A DNA stretch of 64,000 bases. It comes from Guptibacillus hwajinpoensis (GTDB lineage Bacteria > Bacillota > Bacilli > Bacillales > Guptibacillaceae). Positions within the stretch are counted from its first letter, which is position 1. Every line of letters begins with the position of its first letter. The notes below the pieces were generated by a model. It searched no databases. It saw only the letters and a list, made by a program, of their open reading frames with translations, and had not been told where the DNA came from. The DNA is taken from NCBI RefSeq assembly GCF_020524165.1, contig NZ_JAIVKU010000001.1:62001-126000 (forward strand), read 5' to 3'. This document shows, piece by piece, positions 1 to 9,182 of this stretch. A program made the translations under genes and the position numbers.

Positions 1-173
1 CAAACGCAATACGAACCCAAGGATTGCATGAAGATGAAAACTTCGGTTTATTGAATTCTTGGGAAGAAAAACACGTGGTGAAAGCAATTAAGTTGATGGA
101 GAAGGACGGCTTTCTCGATAAGCTTTTAAAAGGCTTTATGTTGACGGAGAAGGCGAATTCTCTAGTAGATTGA
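1..173 (+). CDS. C-terminal end of an unidentified protein (partial)
   Basis: An open frame enters from the left window edge (frame starting at base 3) and ends at TGA 171-173, giving about 56 residues. The tail is charged and helical, ending in an LTEKANSLVD-like stretch that resembles the wing end of winged-helix proteins, but that is only an impression. It is followed 15 bases later by an intrinsic terminator, which supports it as the real end of a transcription unit. I do not recognise the family. Confidence 0.6.
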   Translation, partial: NAIRTQGLHEDENFGLLNSWEEKHVVKAIKLMEKDGFLDKLLKGFMLTEKANSLVD

Positions 174-188
174 GAGATGAACGTTAGG

Positions 189-217
189 CGATGCGGTAGT
201 AGGCATCGTCTTTTTTG
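189..217 (+). terminator. Intrinsic terminator
   Basis: Stem CGATGC 189-194 / GCATCG 203-208 is followed by a T-rich tract at 209-216. It ends the partial gene upstream. Confidence 0.75.
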
Positions 218-303
218 TTATGGGTATATTTTCCTCTAATAGTGAAACCTTTTTTTGTAAGTTTCGTAGAAAGAAGTAGAAGTTTACAGACGGAGGAGAT
301 TTT

Positions 304-1098
304 ATGAACCACGGACCAGGTAAGGTGCTTTCTCTAAAAGGATTAACAAAATGGTATGGCGAGAAGCTCGTCCTCGATCATATTGATCTTGACGTCTATG
401 AAGGTCAAATCATTGGATACATAGGGCCAAACGGAGCAGGAAAAAGCACGACAGTTAAGATCATGCTTGGATTAGATACGTCTTATACAGGTAAGGTAGA
501 AATTTTTGGTCAGGACATTAAGGAAAGCGGCGTTGCATACAAGAAAAGAATTGGTTACGTACCAGAAGCTGCGGATCTTTATGATAATTTAACGGCAAGA
601 GAATATTTAACGTTCACAGGAGAGCTTTATGGTTTATCGGCGGATACGGCAGACGATAAGGCACGATTACTGATGAACGTGTTTGAACTTGAAGACGTTT
701 ATGATTCGCGTATCTCTTCCTACTCCAAAGGAATGAAGCAAAAAGTTTTATTAATTTCAAGCCTTCTTCATGATCCTGACATTCTCTTTCTAGACGAACC
801 AATTAATGGGCTTGATGCGAACAGTGTTATGGTGTTTAAGGAAATTCTTGCACAGCTGGCCGCACAGGGAAAAACCATCTTTTATTCTTCTCATATTATG
901 GAGGTGGTTCAGAAGATAAGCAGTCGCATACTTCTGTTGAATGATGGGAAAATCGTTGCCGATGGGAGCTTTGAACAGCTGAGTCAAAAGAATAAAGAAG
1001 GTTCTTTAGAAGAAATTTTCAATCAACTCACAGGTTTTAATGAGCATCAAAACCTGGCAGAGGATTTCGTGCGGATCGTACAGCGTGATAATAGATGA
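304..1098 (+). CDS. ABC transporter ATP-binding protein
   Basis: 264-residue nucleotide-binding subunit of an ABC-2 type exporter, cytoplasmic. Walker A GPNGAGKST lies at residues 41-49, the signature YSKGMKQK at 140-147, Walker B with DEP at 160-166 and the H-loop SSH at 195-197. The usual Q-loop glutamine position reads VPEAADLY, with Glu, which is common in this subgroup. ATG 304 is preceded by GGAGGAG. The stop overlaps the start of the permease gene by 4 bases (ATGA), so the two are translationally coupled. The substrate cannot be read from the sequence; relatives move lipids, peptides or antibiotics. Confidence 0.92.
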   Translation: MNHGPGKVLSLKGLTKWYGEKLVLDHIDLDVYEGQIIGYIGPNGAGKSTTVKIMLGLDTSYTGKVEIFGQDIKESGVAYKKRIGYVPEAADLYDNLTAREYLTFTGELYGLSADTADDKARLLMNVFELEDVYDSRISSYSKGMKQKVLLISSLLHDPDILFLDEPINGLDANSVMVFKEILAQLAAQGKTIFYSSHIMEVVQKISSRILLLNDGKIVADGSFEQLSQKNKEGSLEEIFNQLTGFNEHQNLAEDFVRIVQRDNR

Positions 1099-2720
1099 AG
1101 AATTTTAATACGTTAAAAGTACTAGATCTGTTTCGGATCATGTTTGAGCGATTTGAGATTGATTATTGGACAATGAGGCGAATTATTCAGATTAAGCTTA
1201 CGATGGATAGTAGGCGACCAACAACAATTATGAGTCAGAATATGGGCGGGGAGAAAAAGAAAGATACAAATCAGTTTCTTAAATCACTCTGGTTCTATGC
1301 GCTCATTGGGCTAACATTAATTCCAATTTTGTTTATAGGCGACAATTTTATGTTCCAAATGAGCTTGATTTTCGGAGTGGTCATGTTTTTAATTATGACC
1401 GCGATGATCTCCGACTTCTCATCTGTGCTGTTGGATGTACGTGATCAGACGGTCATAGGGACAAGACCAGTTGATCATCGGACGATAAGTGCAGCACGCA
1501 CCATTCACGTTTTGATCTATTTATTGTTTTTAACAGCCGCAATTGTATGTGTGCCTTTCATCGTTGGAACCGTGCAATATGGAATCGTTTTTGGATTGCT
1601 ATTTTGTGTGACTGTTTTGTTTAGCGATTTGTTCATTGTAGCCATCACAGCGTTACTTTATTATGTGATTTTGAAATTCTTTGGTGGGGAACGTTTGCGG
1701 GATATCATTAACTACGTGCAAATAGGGCTTTCTTTTACGATTGTCGTAGGTTATCAAGTACTTGCTCGAGCTTTTGAGTTTCAGGGTATACAGGCGAGCT
1801 TTGAGCCAGCATGGTGGAACATGTTTTTGCCACCAGTCTGGTTTGGTGCGCCATTTGCTGTTGCACTAAATGGTGCTAACGGATGGTATTACGAAGTGTT
1901 TATAGCGCTAGCCATCCTCATACCAGTGATTGCTTTATGGATTTACTTATCACTATTACCAACATTTGAAAGAAATCTACTGAAATTAATGGATCAGACA
2001 GGGCCACCTAAAAAGAAAGCGACAAAAGGAATGAACCGTCTTGCTTCGCTTTTAACAACGAGTAAAGAGGAACATGCTTTTTATCAATTTGCAGAGAGAG
2101 TGTTGAAGAATGAACGTGATCTAAAACTGAAAATCTACCCTTCATTAGGTTTTGCGATCATTTTTCCTTTTGTTTTTCTCTACAATGGCTACTCTGCAGG
2201 GCAATCTTTAGAAAGTATTCGTTCTGGGCAAATGTATATAACGATCTATGCAAGTATGATGATGATTCCGGGCATTGTGATCATGCTTCAGTATTCAAGT
2301 AAAAGTAAAGGATCATGGATTTATCACGTTACACCAATCGATAATATGGGAGTGATTATGAAAGGCACATTAAAAGCGTTTCTCATTCGACTGTTTGCCC
2401 CTGTATTTCTTGTGATTAGTCTTCTTTACGGTCTTTTATTTGGCATCCGGATCCTCCCTGACCTGATTATCGTCCTCTTGATTGCTATCATTTATAGTGT
2501 GATTTGCTTTCGAATGCTGAAAGGAACGCTTCCTTTCTCACAGCCTTTTGAATCTGCTGGACAAAGTGATGGGTGGAAAACGATTCCATTTGCGTTATTG
2601 ATCCCTGTATTTGGTGGTATACATTTTGCACTAACCTATGTTCCATTCGGTACATGGGTCTATCTCGTCATTCTATTATTGATTGTTCCGCTAACATGGC
2701 AGAAGGGGCTTCAAAGGTGA
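1095..2720 (+). CDS. ABC-2 type transporter permease
   Basis: 541-residue integral membrane protein, with many hydrophobic segments from about residue 65 to the end and a charged cytoplasmic loop around residues 300-350. It is coupled to the ATPase gene just upstream by an ATGA overlap and is taken to be its membrane partner. No conserved motif reveals the substrate. The gene ends at TGA 2718-2720, followed by a bidirectional terminator. Confidence 0.88.
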   Translation: MKNFNTLKVLDLFRIMFERFEIDYWTMRRIIQIKLTMDSRRPTTIMSQNMGGEKKKDTNQFLKSLWFYALIGLTLIPILFIGDNFMFQMSLIFGVVMFLIMTAMISDFSSVLLDVRDQTVIGTRPVDHRTISAARTIHVLIYLLFLTAAIVCVPFIVGTVQYGIVFGLLFCVTVLFSDLFIVAITALLYYVILKFFGGERLRDIINYVQIGLSFTIVVGYQVLARAFEFQGIQASFEPAWWNMFLPPVWFGAPFAVALNGANGWYYEVFIALAILIPVIALWIYLSLLPTFERNLLKLMDQTGPPKKKATKGMNRLASLLTTSKEEHAFYQFAERVLKNERDLKLKIYPSLGFAIIFPFVFLYNGYSAGQSLESIRSGQMYITIYASMMMIPGIVIMLQYSSKSKGSWIYHVTPIDNMGVIMKGTLKAFLIRLFAPVFLVISLLYGLLFGIRILPDLIIVLLIAIIYSVICFRMLKGTLPFSQPFESAGQSDGWKTIPFALLIPVFGGIHFALTYVPFGTWVYLVILLLIVPLTWQKGLQR

Positions 2721-2745
2721 CAGGCACCCGCGCTTTTTGTCGAAT

Positions 2746-2781
2746 GAAAACCCACCCTAATGGTTTTTAGGGCGGGTTTTC
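2746..2781. terminator. Bidirectional terminator between convergent genes
   Basis: Fifteen-base arms 2746-2760 and 2767-2781 pair with one mismatch. A and T runs on the outer sides make it work for both the ABC permease (+) and the MFS gene (-). Confidence 0.8.
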
Positions 2782-2798
2782 ATATGGTTCTCATCAAC

Positions 2799-4142
2799 CT
2801 AATGGATGCTTTCATTCAATTTCACGTTTTTTGCATATATCACCATAATGACTGCAGACAAAGCCATTAAGGCGAACAAAAAGGCATACGTTAGCTGGAA
2901 GGATTGCGTACTATAGGTTAAACCGTTCAGCTCTAGTAGTATTCCTCCAGCTACTGAACCGGATGCGCTGCCGACGAATTGGGTGAGTTGTTTCATCCCA
3001 ATCCCGGTTGCGATTTCTTCAGAAGGAAGAATGCGCGATACTTCATTTGTCGTACTTGAAGAAAGGCTAGAGAAGCCGAAGCTTGTGAACATATAGCCAA
3101 TCATAATCATGTACTCATGAAGAGGAGAAAGGAAATAGAAGAGCACGGTTGATAGAAGAAGTAGGCCGTGAGCAAGGTAGATGACCTTCATATTTCCATA
3201 GCGATCGAGTAGTCTCCCTACATAAATAGCGGCCACGGCGGAAAGCATGGCTCCCGGGAAAATAATATATCCAACTACCGATGGACCTTTCTCGTAAACG
3301 TTCTGAAGCATGAGCGGCATCAGCAATAAAATAGCAAAATGCGTCGTAAACCCAAGGTAGCTCATATACAGAAGCTTTCGGTACCCTTTGTTTTTAAAAA
3401 GGGAAGGCTGAATAAAAGGAGCATCGGTTCTTGTAATCCGAAGCCAGAGCAGTCCACCTACAATCATCCCAATCGCTAAAAACAGCCAGTTAAACGTTGA
3501 GATATAGAGAAGGAAGCTTGTAACGGTAGCTCCAGTTAATAATCCGCCAGTTAGATCAAAGCTTCCCTTTCGAACCTTTTCTTCAGGCAGGCGACGAAAG
3601 AGAATGGGGATAAGTAAAACAACAAACAACGTGACGGTGAAAAGGTAGTTCCAGTTCAAATACTCCGTCACAACACCGCCTACAACCGGACCAAGACCGA
3701 AACCAAGTGATGAGGCAGAGGCGATCATCGCCATGGCTCTTCCGCGTCTTGAAAAAGGAATGAACCGTCCTGCGAATACCATGGATAGTCCTGGAATAGC
3801 TGCTGCCCCTGTTGCTTGTAACAGACGTGCAGCAAGTAGAAGTGGAAATGTTGTCGCAAAGAAACCAAGGATCGATCCTAGTCCGAATATGACAATCCCT
3901 GCAATTAAGAGGCGTCTGATTGGAAGGTAATCCGATAGGCGCGTATACGTTATCGTAAATATCGCCAGGATGATTGAGTAACCTGAAACAATCCAGGCGC
4001 CATCTGCAGGGGAGAGATTAAATTCAGTTAATACGTTAGGTAGTGCTACATTAAACATAGTTGTATTCATGACCACAAGCCAGACCGCCACGCTTAGAAG
4101 AAGAATGGTTCTGAAATAGCTTGAAGTTGTTTTTTCGTTCAT
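2799..4142 (-). CDS. MFS drug-type exporter (Tet(L)/Bmr3-like)
   Basis: 447-residue major facilitator protein of the drug:H+ antiporter (DHA2/Tet(L)-like) type. The N-terminal segment VVMNTTMFNVALPNV and the antiporter motif C region (GFGLGPVVGG, about residue 147) are typical. It is a paralogue of the MFS protein at 33179-34579, with the same motif order and similar length. The start ATG 4142 has a GGAGGG-type ribosome site. It is monocistronic, with a shared terminator downstream. The likely role is efflux of a lipophilic drug or cation, or Na+/K+-coupled efflux as in Tet(L), but the substrate is unknown. Confidence 0.88.
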   Translation of the reverse strand: MNEKTTSSYFRTILLLSVAVWLVVMNTTMFNVALPNVLTEFNLSPADGAWIVSGYSIILAIFTITYTRLSDYLPIRRLLIAGIVIFGLGSILGFFATTFPLLLAARLLQATGAAAIPGLSMVFAGRFIPFSRRGRAMAMIASASSLGFGLGPVVGGVVTEYLNWNYLFTVTLFVVLLIPILFRRLPEEKVRKGSFDLTGGLLTGATVTSFLLYISTFNWLFLAIGMIVGGLLWLRITRTDAPFIQPSLFKNKGYRKLLYMSYLGFTTHFAILLLMPLMLQNVYEKGPSVVGYIIFPGAMLSAVAAIYVGRLLDRYGNMKVIYLAHGLLLLSTVLFYFLSPLHEYMIMIGYMFTSFGFSSLSSSTTNEVSRILPSEEIATGIGMKQLTQFVGSASGSVAGGILLELNGLTYSTQSFQLTYAFLFALMALSAVIMVIYAKNVKLNESIH

Positions 4143-4219
4143 TAAAACCCTCCTGATGCGTTAGTAAAGCACCAGCTTATTGTAAACGATAAAGACACAG
4201 TTCGTCTCATTTCAAGGTT

Positions 4220-4348
4220 TCAGTTTTGTTCATTCTGTTTCTGTACCATCCTTTTTGCCAATAGTTCCTTGGCTTGATTATAGGTAAGACCAGAGTTTGC
4301 GTTAAGACGTTTTACCGTCTCAATATCGGTTCCTGTTTTTGTTTTCAC
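4220..4348 (-). CDS. Small hypothetical protein (42 aa)
   Basis: A GTG start at 4348 is preceded at good distance by AAAGGTGGTG, and the frame runs to TGA 4220. The 42-residue product is hydrophilic, begins VKTKTGTDIETVKRLN and contains the phrase SGLTYNQAKELLAK. The Gly-Thr-Asp ... Asn ... Ser-Gly-x-Ser/Thr-Tyr-Asn pattern reminds me of short conserved Bacillaceae proteins of unknown function. I do not know its job. It lies head to head with the methyltransferase gene at 4486. Confidence 0.6.
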   Translation of the reverse strand: MKTKTGTDIETVKRLNANSGLTYNQAKELLAKRMVQKQNEQN

Positions 4349-4485
4349 GATGGATCACCACCTTTCCTACTTAGTGTCTGAACTGACCGGGTCATTTATC
4401 CGATAAGAATCCTGGTTAATAGATGGGAAAGAATACGTGATATAATGCAAGCAGATTAAAAAACACGAAAAGTTAGGATGACACG

Positions 4486-5682
4486 ATGAGGAACGAACAA
4501 AGCGTGCAGGTGCAGCCAAAGCATCAGAAGAAATTTCTAAAAGGATATCCGCTCATTTTTAAAGAAGCACTTGTGAATGCAGATCGCTTAAAAGAAGAAG
4601 GAGTCGTTCTCAGGCTTGAAGATGAGAAAGGACAATTTATCGCAAAAGGCTATTATGGAAGGCAAAACAAGGGGTTCGGCTGGGTCCTTTCACAAAACGA
4701 AAACGAAGTCATCAACCTTGATTTTTTTGTTAGGAAAATTCAAGACGCACTTCAACACAGAGTTCCCTTTTTTAATGACCCGTCGACCACGGCCTTTCGC
4801 ATTGTGAATGGTGAAGGAGATGGTCTTGGCGGGGTAACGATCGATTATTTTGATGGATACTACCTCATTAACTGGTATAGTCAGGGGGTTTATTCATTTA
4901 AGGACGCTATTATTGGTGCGTTAAAGCAACTCGTTGATTTTAAAGGGATTTATGAGAAAAAGCGATTTGATGCTAAAGGGCAGTATGTAGATGATGATGA
5001 TTTTGTAGCTGGGGAACGTGGCGAGTTTCCGCTAATTGTAAAGGAAAATGGTGTAAACTTTGCAGTATATCTAAACGAAGGAGCAATGGTTGGCGTGTTT
5101 CTTGATCAGCGTCCGGTACGTAAATTAATTCGCGATAAATATGCGAAGGGAAAAACGGTATTGAATACGTTTTCGTATACTGGTGCATTCTCGGTTTTTG
5201 CGGTTGAAGGCGGGGCAGTTCACACAACAAGTGTTGATCTTGCTAATCGCAGTCTGAATAAGACGATTGAACAGTTTAGCGTAAATGGCATTGATTATGA
5301 AGAACAAAATATTCTCGTTATGGACGTGTTTAAGTACTTTAAGTATGCCGTTAAGAAAAATTTATCGTTCGATATGGTCATTCTAGATCCGCCAAGTTTC
5401 GCGCGTTCTAAGAAACATACGTTTAGCGCTGCAAAAGATTATAAAGATCTTCTGAAGGATGCCATTTCAATTACAGAAGATAATGGGGTGATAGTCGCTT
5501 CTACGAATTATAGCGGCTATGACATGAAAAAGTTTAAAGGCTTTGTAGATCAAGCGTTTAAAGAAATGAATGGAAGTTATCAGCTGCTTGAAGAATTTAC
5601 ACTTCCTGAAGATTTTCGAACAATGAAGGAATTTCGAGAAGGAAATTATTTAAAAGTCGTCTTTATTAAGAAAGTGAGGTAG
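4486..5682 (+). CDS. Class I SAM-dependent rRNA methyltransferase (RlmI/YwbD family)
   Basis: 398 residues. An N-terminal PUA-like RNA-binding domain (about 1-90) is followed by an EEHEE-type middle section and a Rossmann methyltransferase domain from about residue 215. SAM-binding motif I reads LNTFSYTGAFSVFA, and the catalytic-loop motif IV reads LDPPSF. This is the COG1092 family, which methylates C5 of a cytosine in 23S rRNA in E. coli (RlmI); the exact base in this organism is inference. It stands alone, with its own upstream region and 66 bases before the next gene. Confidence 0.9.
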   Translation: MRNEQSVQVQPKHQKKFLKGYPLIFKEALVNADRLKEEGVVLRLEDEKGQFIAKGYYGRQNKGFGWVLSQNENEVINLDFFVRKIQDALQHRVPFFNDPSTTAFRIVNGEGDGLGGVTIDYFDGYYLINWYSQGVYSFKDAIIGALKQLVDFKGIYEKKRFDAKGQYVDDDDFVAGERGEFPLIVKENGVNFAVYLNEGAMVGVFLDQRPVRKLIRDKYAKGKTVLNTFSYTGAFSVFAVEGGAVHTTSVDLANRSLNKTIEQFSVNGIDYEEQNILVMDVFKYFKYAVKKNLSFDMVILDPPSFARSKKHTFSAAKDYKDLLKDAISITEDNGVIVASTNYSGYDMKKFKGFVDQAFKEMNGSYQLLEEFTLPEDFRTMKEFREGNYLKVVFIKKVR

Positions 5683-5748
5683 TTTCACCTTTCTTATAAA
5701 AAGGGGATATAAAAGATATCACGCATAAGAAGGGAAGAGGTTCTTACA

Positions 5749-6366
5749 ATGAAGCTACTTGTTTTCGGAGCTACTGGTGGTACTGGAAATGCATTTGTCA
5801 GACAAGCGATTGCCGCAGGTCATTCCGTTACAGCATTTGTTCGAACGCCTGCAAAGCTTGAAACGTCTCACAAGAACTTGTCAGTTGAAATTGGTGACGC
5901 GATGCAGTCTGCAGATGTAAAGCAAGCAATGTCTTCCGAAGTGGACGCGGTTGTTTCATGCCTTGGCGCAAATGGACTTGGAAAAACGACGGAGCTTTCG
6001 ACAATGACCACAAACATTCTTGATGCGATGAGTCTTCATGGGGTAGATCGCATTGTGTATATGGCTTCGGCAGGAATCTATAAAGAAATTCCGGGTGTTA
6101 CAGGTTTCATTGCAGGAAAACTATTACAGAACGTTTTAGCTGATCATCGAAGAGCAGCTGACCTTCTTGTAGCAAGTGAAGCGGAATGGACAATTGCTCG
6201 TCCAATGGGTTTGACGAATGATGACCGTAAAGGAGAATATCGGAAAGCTCGCAAAGGTGTACCCAAAGGAGGTCGCCGAATTTCAAGAGAAGATGTAGCT
6301 GACTTTCTGCTTCAAACGGTGAGCAATCATCTTTATCTTCGAGAATCAATAGGACTTGCCTATTAA
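5749..6366 (+). CDS. NAD(P)-binding oxidoreductase (NmrA/YwnB-like atypical SDR)
   Basis: 205 residues with an N-terminal Rossmann motif GATGGTGNAFV (residues 7-17) and a conserved YMASAGIY segment near residue 105. The length and motifs fit the NAD(P)H-binding atypical SDR group that includes B. subtilis YwnB and flavin-reductase-like proteins. The substrate is unknown. ATG 5749 follows AGGGAAGAGG. A shared terminator lies immediately downstream. Confidence 0.85.
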   Translation: MKLLVFGATGGTGNAFVRQAIAAGHSVTAFVRTPAKLETSHKNLSVEIGDAMQSADVKQAMSSEVDAVVSCLGANGLGKTTELSTMTTNILDAMSLHGVDRIVYMASAGIYKEIPGVTGFIAGKLLQNVLADHRRAADLLVASEAEWTIARPMGLTNDDRKGEYRKARKGVPKGGRRISREDVADFLLQTVSNHLYLRESIGLAY

Positions 6367-6370
6367 AAAA

Positions 6371-6400
6371 AACACCGTGAAGGAAGTCTTCACGGTGCTT
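6371..6400. terminator. Bidirectional terminator
   Basis: Perfect 10-bp stem 6373-6382 / 6388-6397, with A-rich left and T-rich right flanks. It ends the SDR gene (+) and the R2lox/ALDH/ADH operon (-). Confidence 0.85.
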
Positions 6401-6404
6401 TTCC

Positions 6405-7619
6405 TTATACAGAGACTTTTTGAGCATGGATGACGCGTTCTCCAACGGCTTTAATCAATTCTGGGGGCAGCGGATAATTAAGAGCGGCTGGATCCATTTT
6501 AACAGCTGCAACAGTAGCATCGAGTGCTTCAGGGGGAATCGAATAGTCCTTAAAATTTGCAGGCAGCCCAATGTCCTGCTGCATGTCTTGAATTTTTGAG
6601 ATGACTTCCGTCAATAACGACTGTTTTTCCTTGCCTGTTGTTTCTAAATGAAGGGCTTCAGCAAGCTCCTTGATTTTTGGAAGGTAAAGATCAGGAAGAG
6701 ACGCCATCACGACCGGTAGGAAAACCGCATTGGCGAGGCCGTGTGGGATACGGAATAGTGCTCCATAAGCATGAGCAAAATTGTGAACAGGAATGGCATT
6801 TAGTGCGAAGCTAAATGCGGTAATCCCCATCATGCTTGCCTGTAGCATTTCCATGCGCGCATGAAGATTTTCTCCGTCTTTCACTGCAATCGGAAGGTGA
6901 GATTCAATCAGGCGAATCGATTGCAGGGCATACGCATCTGTTAAGGCTGTAGCTGTTGGTGATGCGAGGGCTTCAATCGCATGAGTTAAGGCATCGAATC
7001 CAGTAAATGCAGTGATTTTAGCAGGTAACCCGGTGGTCAGTTCCGGATCTAAAATAGCCATGTCAGCATTAATGAATGGATGAATGATATTAGTCTTCAT
7101 CTTTATTTCCTCGTTATATATGACGGCAATAGGTGATACTTCCGATCCAGTTCCAGCAGTCGTCGGGATGGAAATATGGGGGATGGGCATATACGTTGCT
7201 TCTGGCCATGATAAATAAAGAAGTCCGCCAGGGATTGCTTCCTTGATATCCGTTATTCCGTGATGCAGTGCATACTTAACGCCTTTAACGGTGTCCATTA
7301 CGCTTCCTCCTCCAACAGCGAGGAGCCCATCAGCACTTACTTCCCGAGCGAATTTAAGTGCAGCGTTCACGTCGTTACTCCCTGCATCCTGATGGATATC
7401 AAGGTAAACGCCTGCAAGTTCCGGACCTGTCCCATGTGGGGTTAGCTCAAAGATTTCCTTGATTTTCTCAACGATCCCTGCCTGCTCAAGACCACGATCA
7501 CTAAAGAGAACCACTCGCTTCGCTTCAAGTCCTTTGAAAAGATCAGGAACGAGTGCGCGTGTGCCAGCGCCACTATGAATGGCGGTTCGAAGCATATACT
7601 GTGAATAGGTTAAAGACAT
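6405..7619 (-). CDS. Iron-containing alcohol dehydrogenase
   Basis: 404-residue group III alcohol dehydrogenase. It has the NAD(P)-binding GGGSVMD stretch near residue 100 and the metal-binding segment with His residues in LTHAIEALASP and HNFAHAYG...PHG. It is the last gene of a three-gene operon, 15 bases after the aldehyde dehydrogenase gene, with a strong AAAGGAGG ribosome site. Together with the dehydrogenase upstream it could oxidise an alcohol to an aldehyde and then an acid, or run in reverse. The substrate probably comes from the R2lox-linked pathway; that link is inference from position. Confidence 0.9.
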   Translation of the reverse strand: MSLTYSQYMLRTAIHSGAGTRALVPDLFKGLEAKRVVLFSDRGLEQAGIVEKIKEIFELTPHGTGPELAGVYLDIHQDAGSNDVNAALKFAREVSADGLLAVGGGSVMDTVKGVKYALHHGITDIKEAIPGGLLYLSWPEATYMPIPHISIPTTAGTGSEVSPIAVIYNEEIKMKTNIIHPFINADMAILDPELTTGLPAKITAFTGFDALTHAIEALASPTATALTDAYALQSIRLIESHLPIAVKDGENLHARMEMLQASMMGITAFSFALNAIPVHNFAHAYGALFRIPHGLANAVFLPVVMASLPDLYLPKIKELAEALHLETTGKEKQSLLTEVISKIQDMQQDIGLPANFKDYSIPPEALDATVAAVKMDPAALNYPLPPELIKAVGERVIHAQKVSV

Positions 7620-7634
7620 ACGTTTCGACCTCCT

Positions 7635-9164
7635 TTATTTAGATTGATTTGAAAAGAGTAGACTGTACCAGGATCTTCTCTCAACTTCTGGAACCATCGA
7701 CGTATGAACATGCTTCACCTGGGTATACGCATCAAGGCAATGCTTGCCCATTTCTCTCCCAATCCCACTTTGCTTGTATCCTCCAAATGGCGCATCATTT
7801 CTCAGCATATGCCAGTCATTAATCCAAACAACACCTGCACGCAGTTTTCGAACGACTTGATAGGCTTTGTTTACATCACGCGTCCAAACACCAGCAGCAA
7901 GGCCATAGATCGTATCATTTGCCATTCGAATTGCATCATCAACATCGCTATAGCGAATGACGGATAGAACAGGCCCAAAAATTTCTTCACGCGCAATTGT
8001 CATCTCGTTCGTTACATCTGCAAAAATGGTCGGAGCGATAAAATGCCCTTTTTCGCAGCCTTTCACGTTCACTTCATAACCACCGCAAATGAGACGAGCG
8101 CCTTCTTGTTTTCCTTTCTCGATATACGATAGAATGGATTCTTTTTGAGTGGCAGAAACGACTGGTCCCATATCTGTTGCTGGGTCAATCGGGTTACCAA
8201 GCACAAGCTTTTCAGATAGCTCTTTAAGACCATCGATCACTTGATCATACAATTGATCTGGAACAAATAATCTCGTTCCGCTCTCACAAAGCTGACCTGA
8301 GTGGAGAAATACGCCGAAGAGACTACCAGGCAGTGCGAGTGAAAGGTCAGCGTCTTCAAGAATAATAGAAGGTGATTTTCCACCAAGCTCAAGCGTCGTA
8401 TTTTTTACTGTGCTTGAAGCGAGGCTCATAATATGACGGCCGACATCTGTGGATCCTGTGAAGGCAATTTTATCGACTTGAGGGTGCGTTGCAAGAGGTT
8501 CGCCGACGTCCTTCCCGCTACCTGTCACAACGTTAATGACGCCCTTAGGTACAACTTCAGAGATAATTTCCGCCAGGCGAAGCGTTGTAAGCGGTGTGTA
8601 GCTTGCAGGCTTAATCACAATGGTGTTTCCCATAGCGAGTGCTGGAGCAATTTTCCATGTAGCAATTAGCATTGGCATGTTCCATGGCGTAATGGCTGCA
8701 CATACGCCGATTGGTTCACGCCAAATAAAGTTATGAGCAGGTCCTGGAAACGGGGGAGAAGGGAGCGTTTCTGAATAGGTGTAATCGAGCACGAACTTGC
8801 CCAGCGTCTGGAAAAGATCAACCATTTGAATGATGTCATTTGAACCAAGACGTCTGACTGTACCACCTGAAGAGAGCGCTTCTAACGAAACAAGCTCTTC
8901 AGCATTTTCTAAAATTTTCTGAGCAATGGCATACAACATTTTAGATCGCTTTTTAGGAGGCATATCACGCCAATCGTCCTTATCGAAAGCTTCAGAAGCA
9001 GCTTTAACTGCCAGGTCCACATCTTCTGCTGTACCACTTGTTACTTTTGCAATCACATCTCCTGTCGCAGGATTCATTACGTCAAATAGCTGCCCTCCTT
9101 TGGATGGAGACCATTCTCCATTGATGAAGAGGGGGAATGATTTGATTTCAACGTTAACGGCCAT
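7635..9164 (-). CDS. Aldehyde dehydrogenase (NAD-dependent family)
   Basis: 509-residue ALDH. It shows the Rossmann segment FTGSTDVG, the catalytic Glu in LELGGKSP, the catalytic Cys in HSGQLCESGTR and the terminal [10 protein letters not shown] motif. It is the middle gene of the R2lox operon, 18 bases after the R2lox stop, with an AAAGGAGG ribosome site. It should oxidise an aldehyde to the carboxylate. Its bulky neighbours suggest a fatty or aromatic aldehyde, but nothing in the sequence fixes this. Confidence 0.92.
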   Translation of the reverse strand: MAVNVEIKSFPLFINGEWSPSKGGQLFDVMNPATGDVIAKVTSGTAEDVDLAVKAASEAFDKDDWRDMPPKKRSKMLYAIAQKILENAEELVSLEALSSGGTVRRLGSNDIIQMVDLFQTLGKFVLDYTYSETLPSPPFPGPAHNFIWREPIGVCAAITPWNMPMLIATWKIAPALAMGNTIVIKPASYTPLTTLRLAEIISEVVPKGVINVVTGSGKDVGEPLATHPQVDKIAFTGSTDVGRHIMSLASSTVKNTTLELGGKSPSIILEDADLSLALPGSLFGVFLHSGQLCESGTRLFVPDQLYDQVIDGLKELSEKLVLGNPIDPATDMGPVVSATQKESILSYIEKGKQEGARLICGGYEVNVKGCEKGHFIAPTIFADVTNEMTIAREEIFGPVLSVIRYSDVDDAIRMANDTIYGLAAGVWTRDVNKAYQVVRKLRAGVVWINDWHMLRNDAPFGGYKQSGIGREMGKHCLDAYTQVKHVHTSMVPEVERRSWYSLLFSNQSK

Positions 9165-9182
9165 ATTACTTCCTCCTTTACA

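Noticed and set aside
4383..4395. TetR operator TGACC-GGGTCA between the small gene and the methyltransferase gene
   Set aside because: A short inverted repeat without a defined promoter position or tetR gene; kept only as a comparison to the site at 10958.
6107..6445. 112-codon minus-strand frame over the SDR gene and terminator
   Set aside because: It crosses a bidirectional terminator and lies antisense to a well-supported gene; no ribosome site or recognisable protein.
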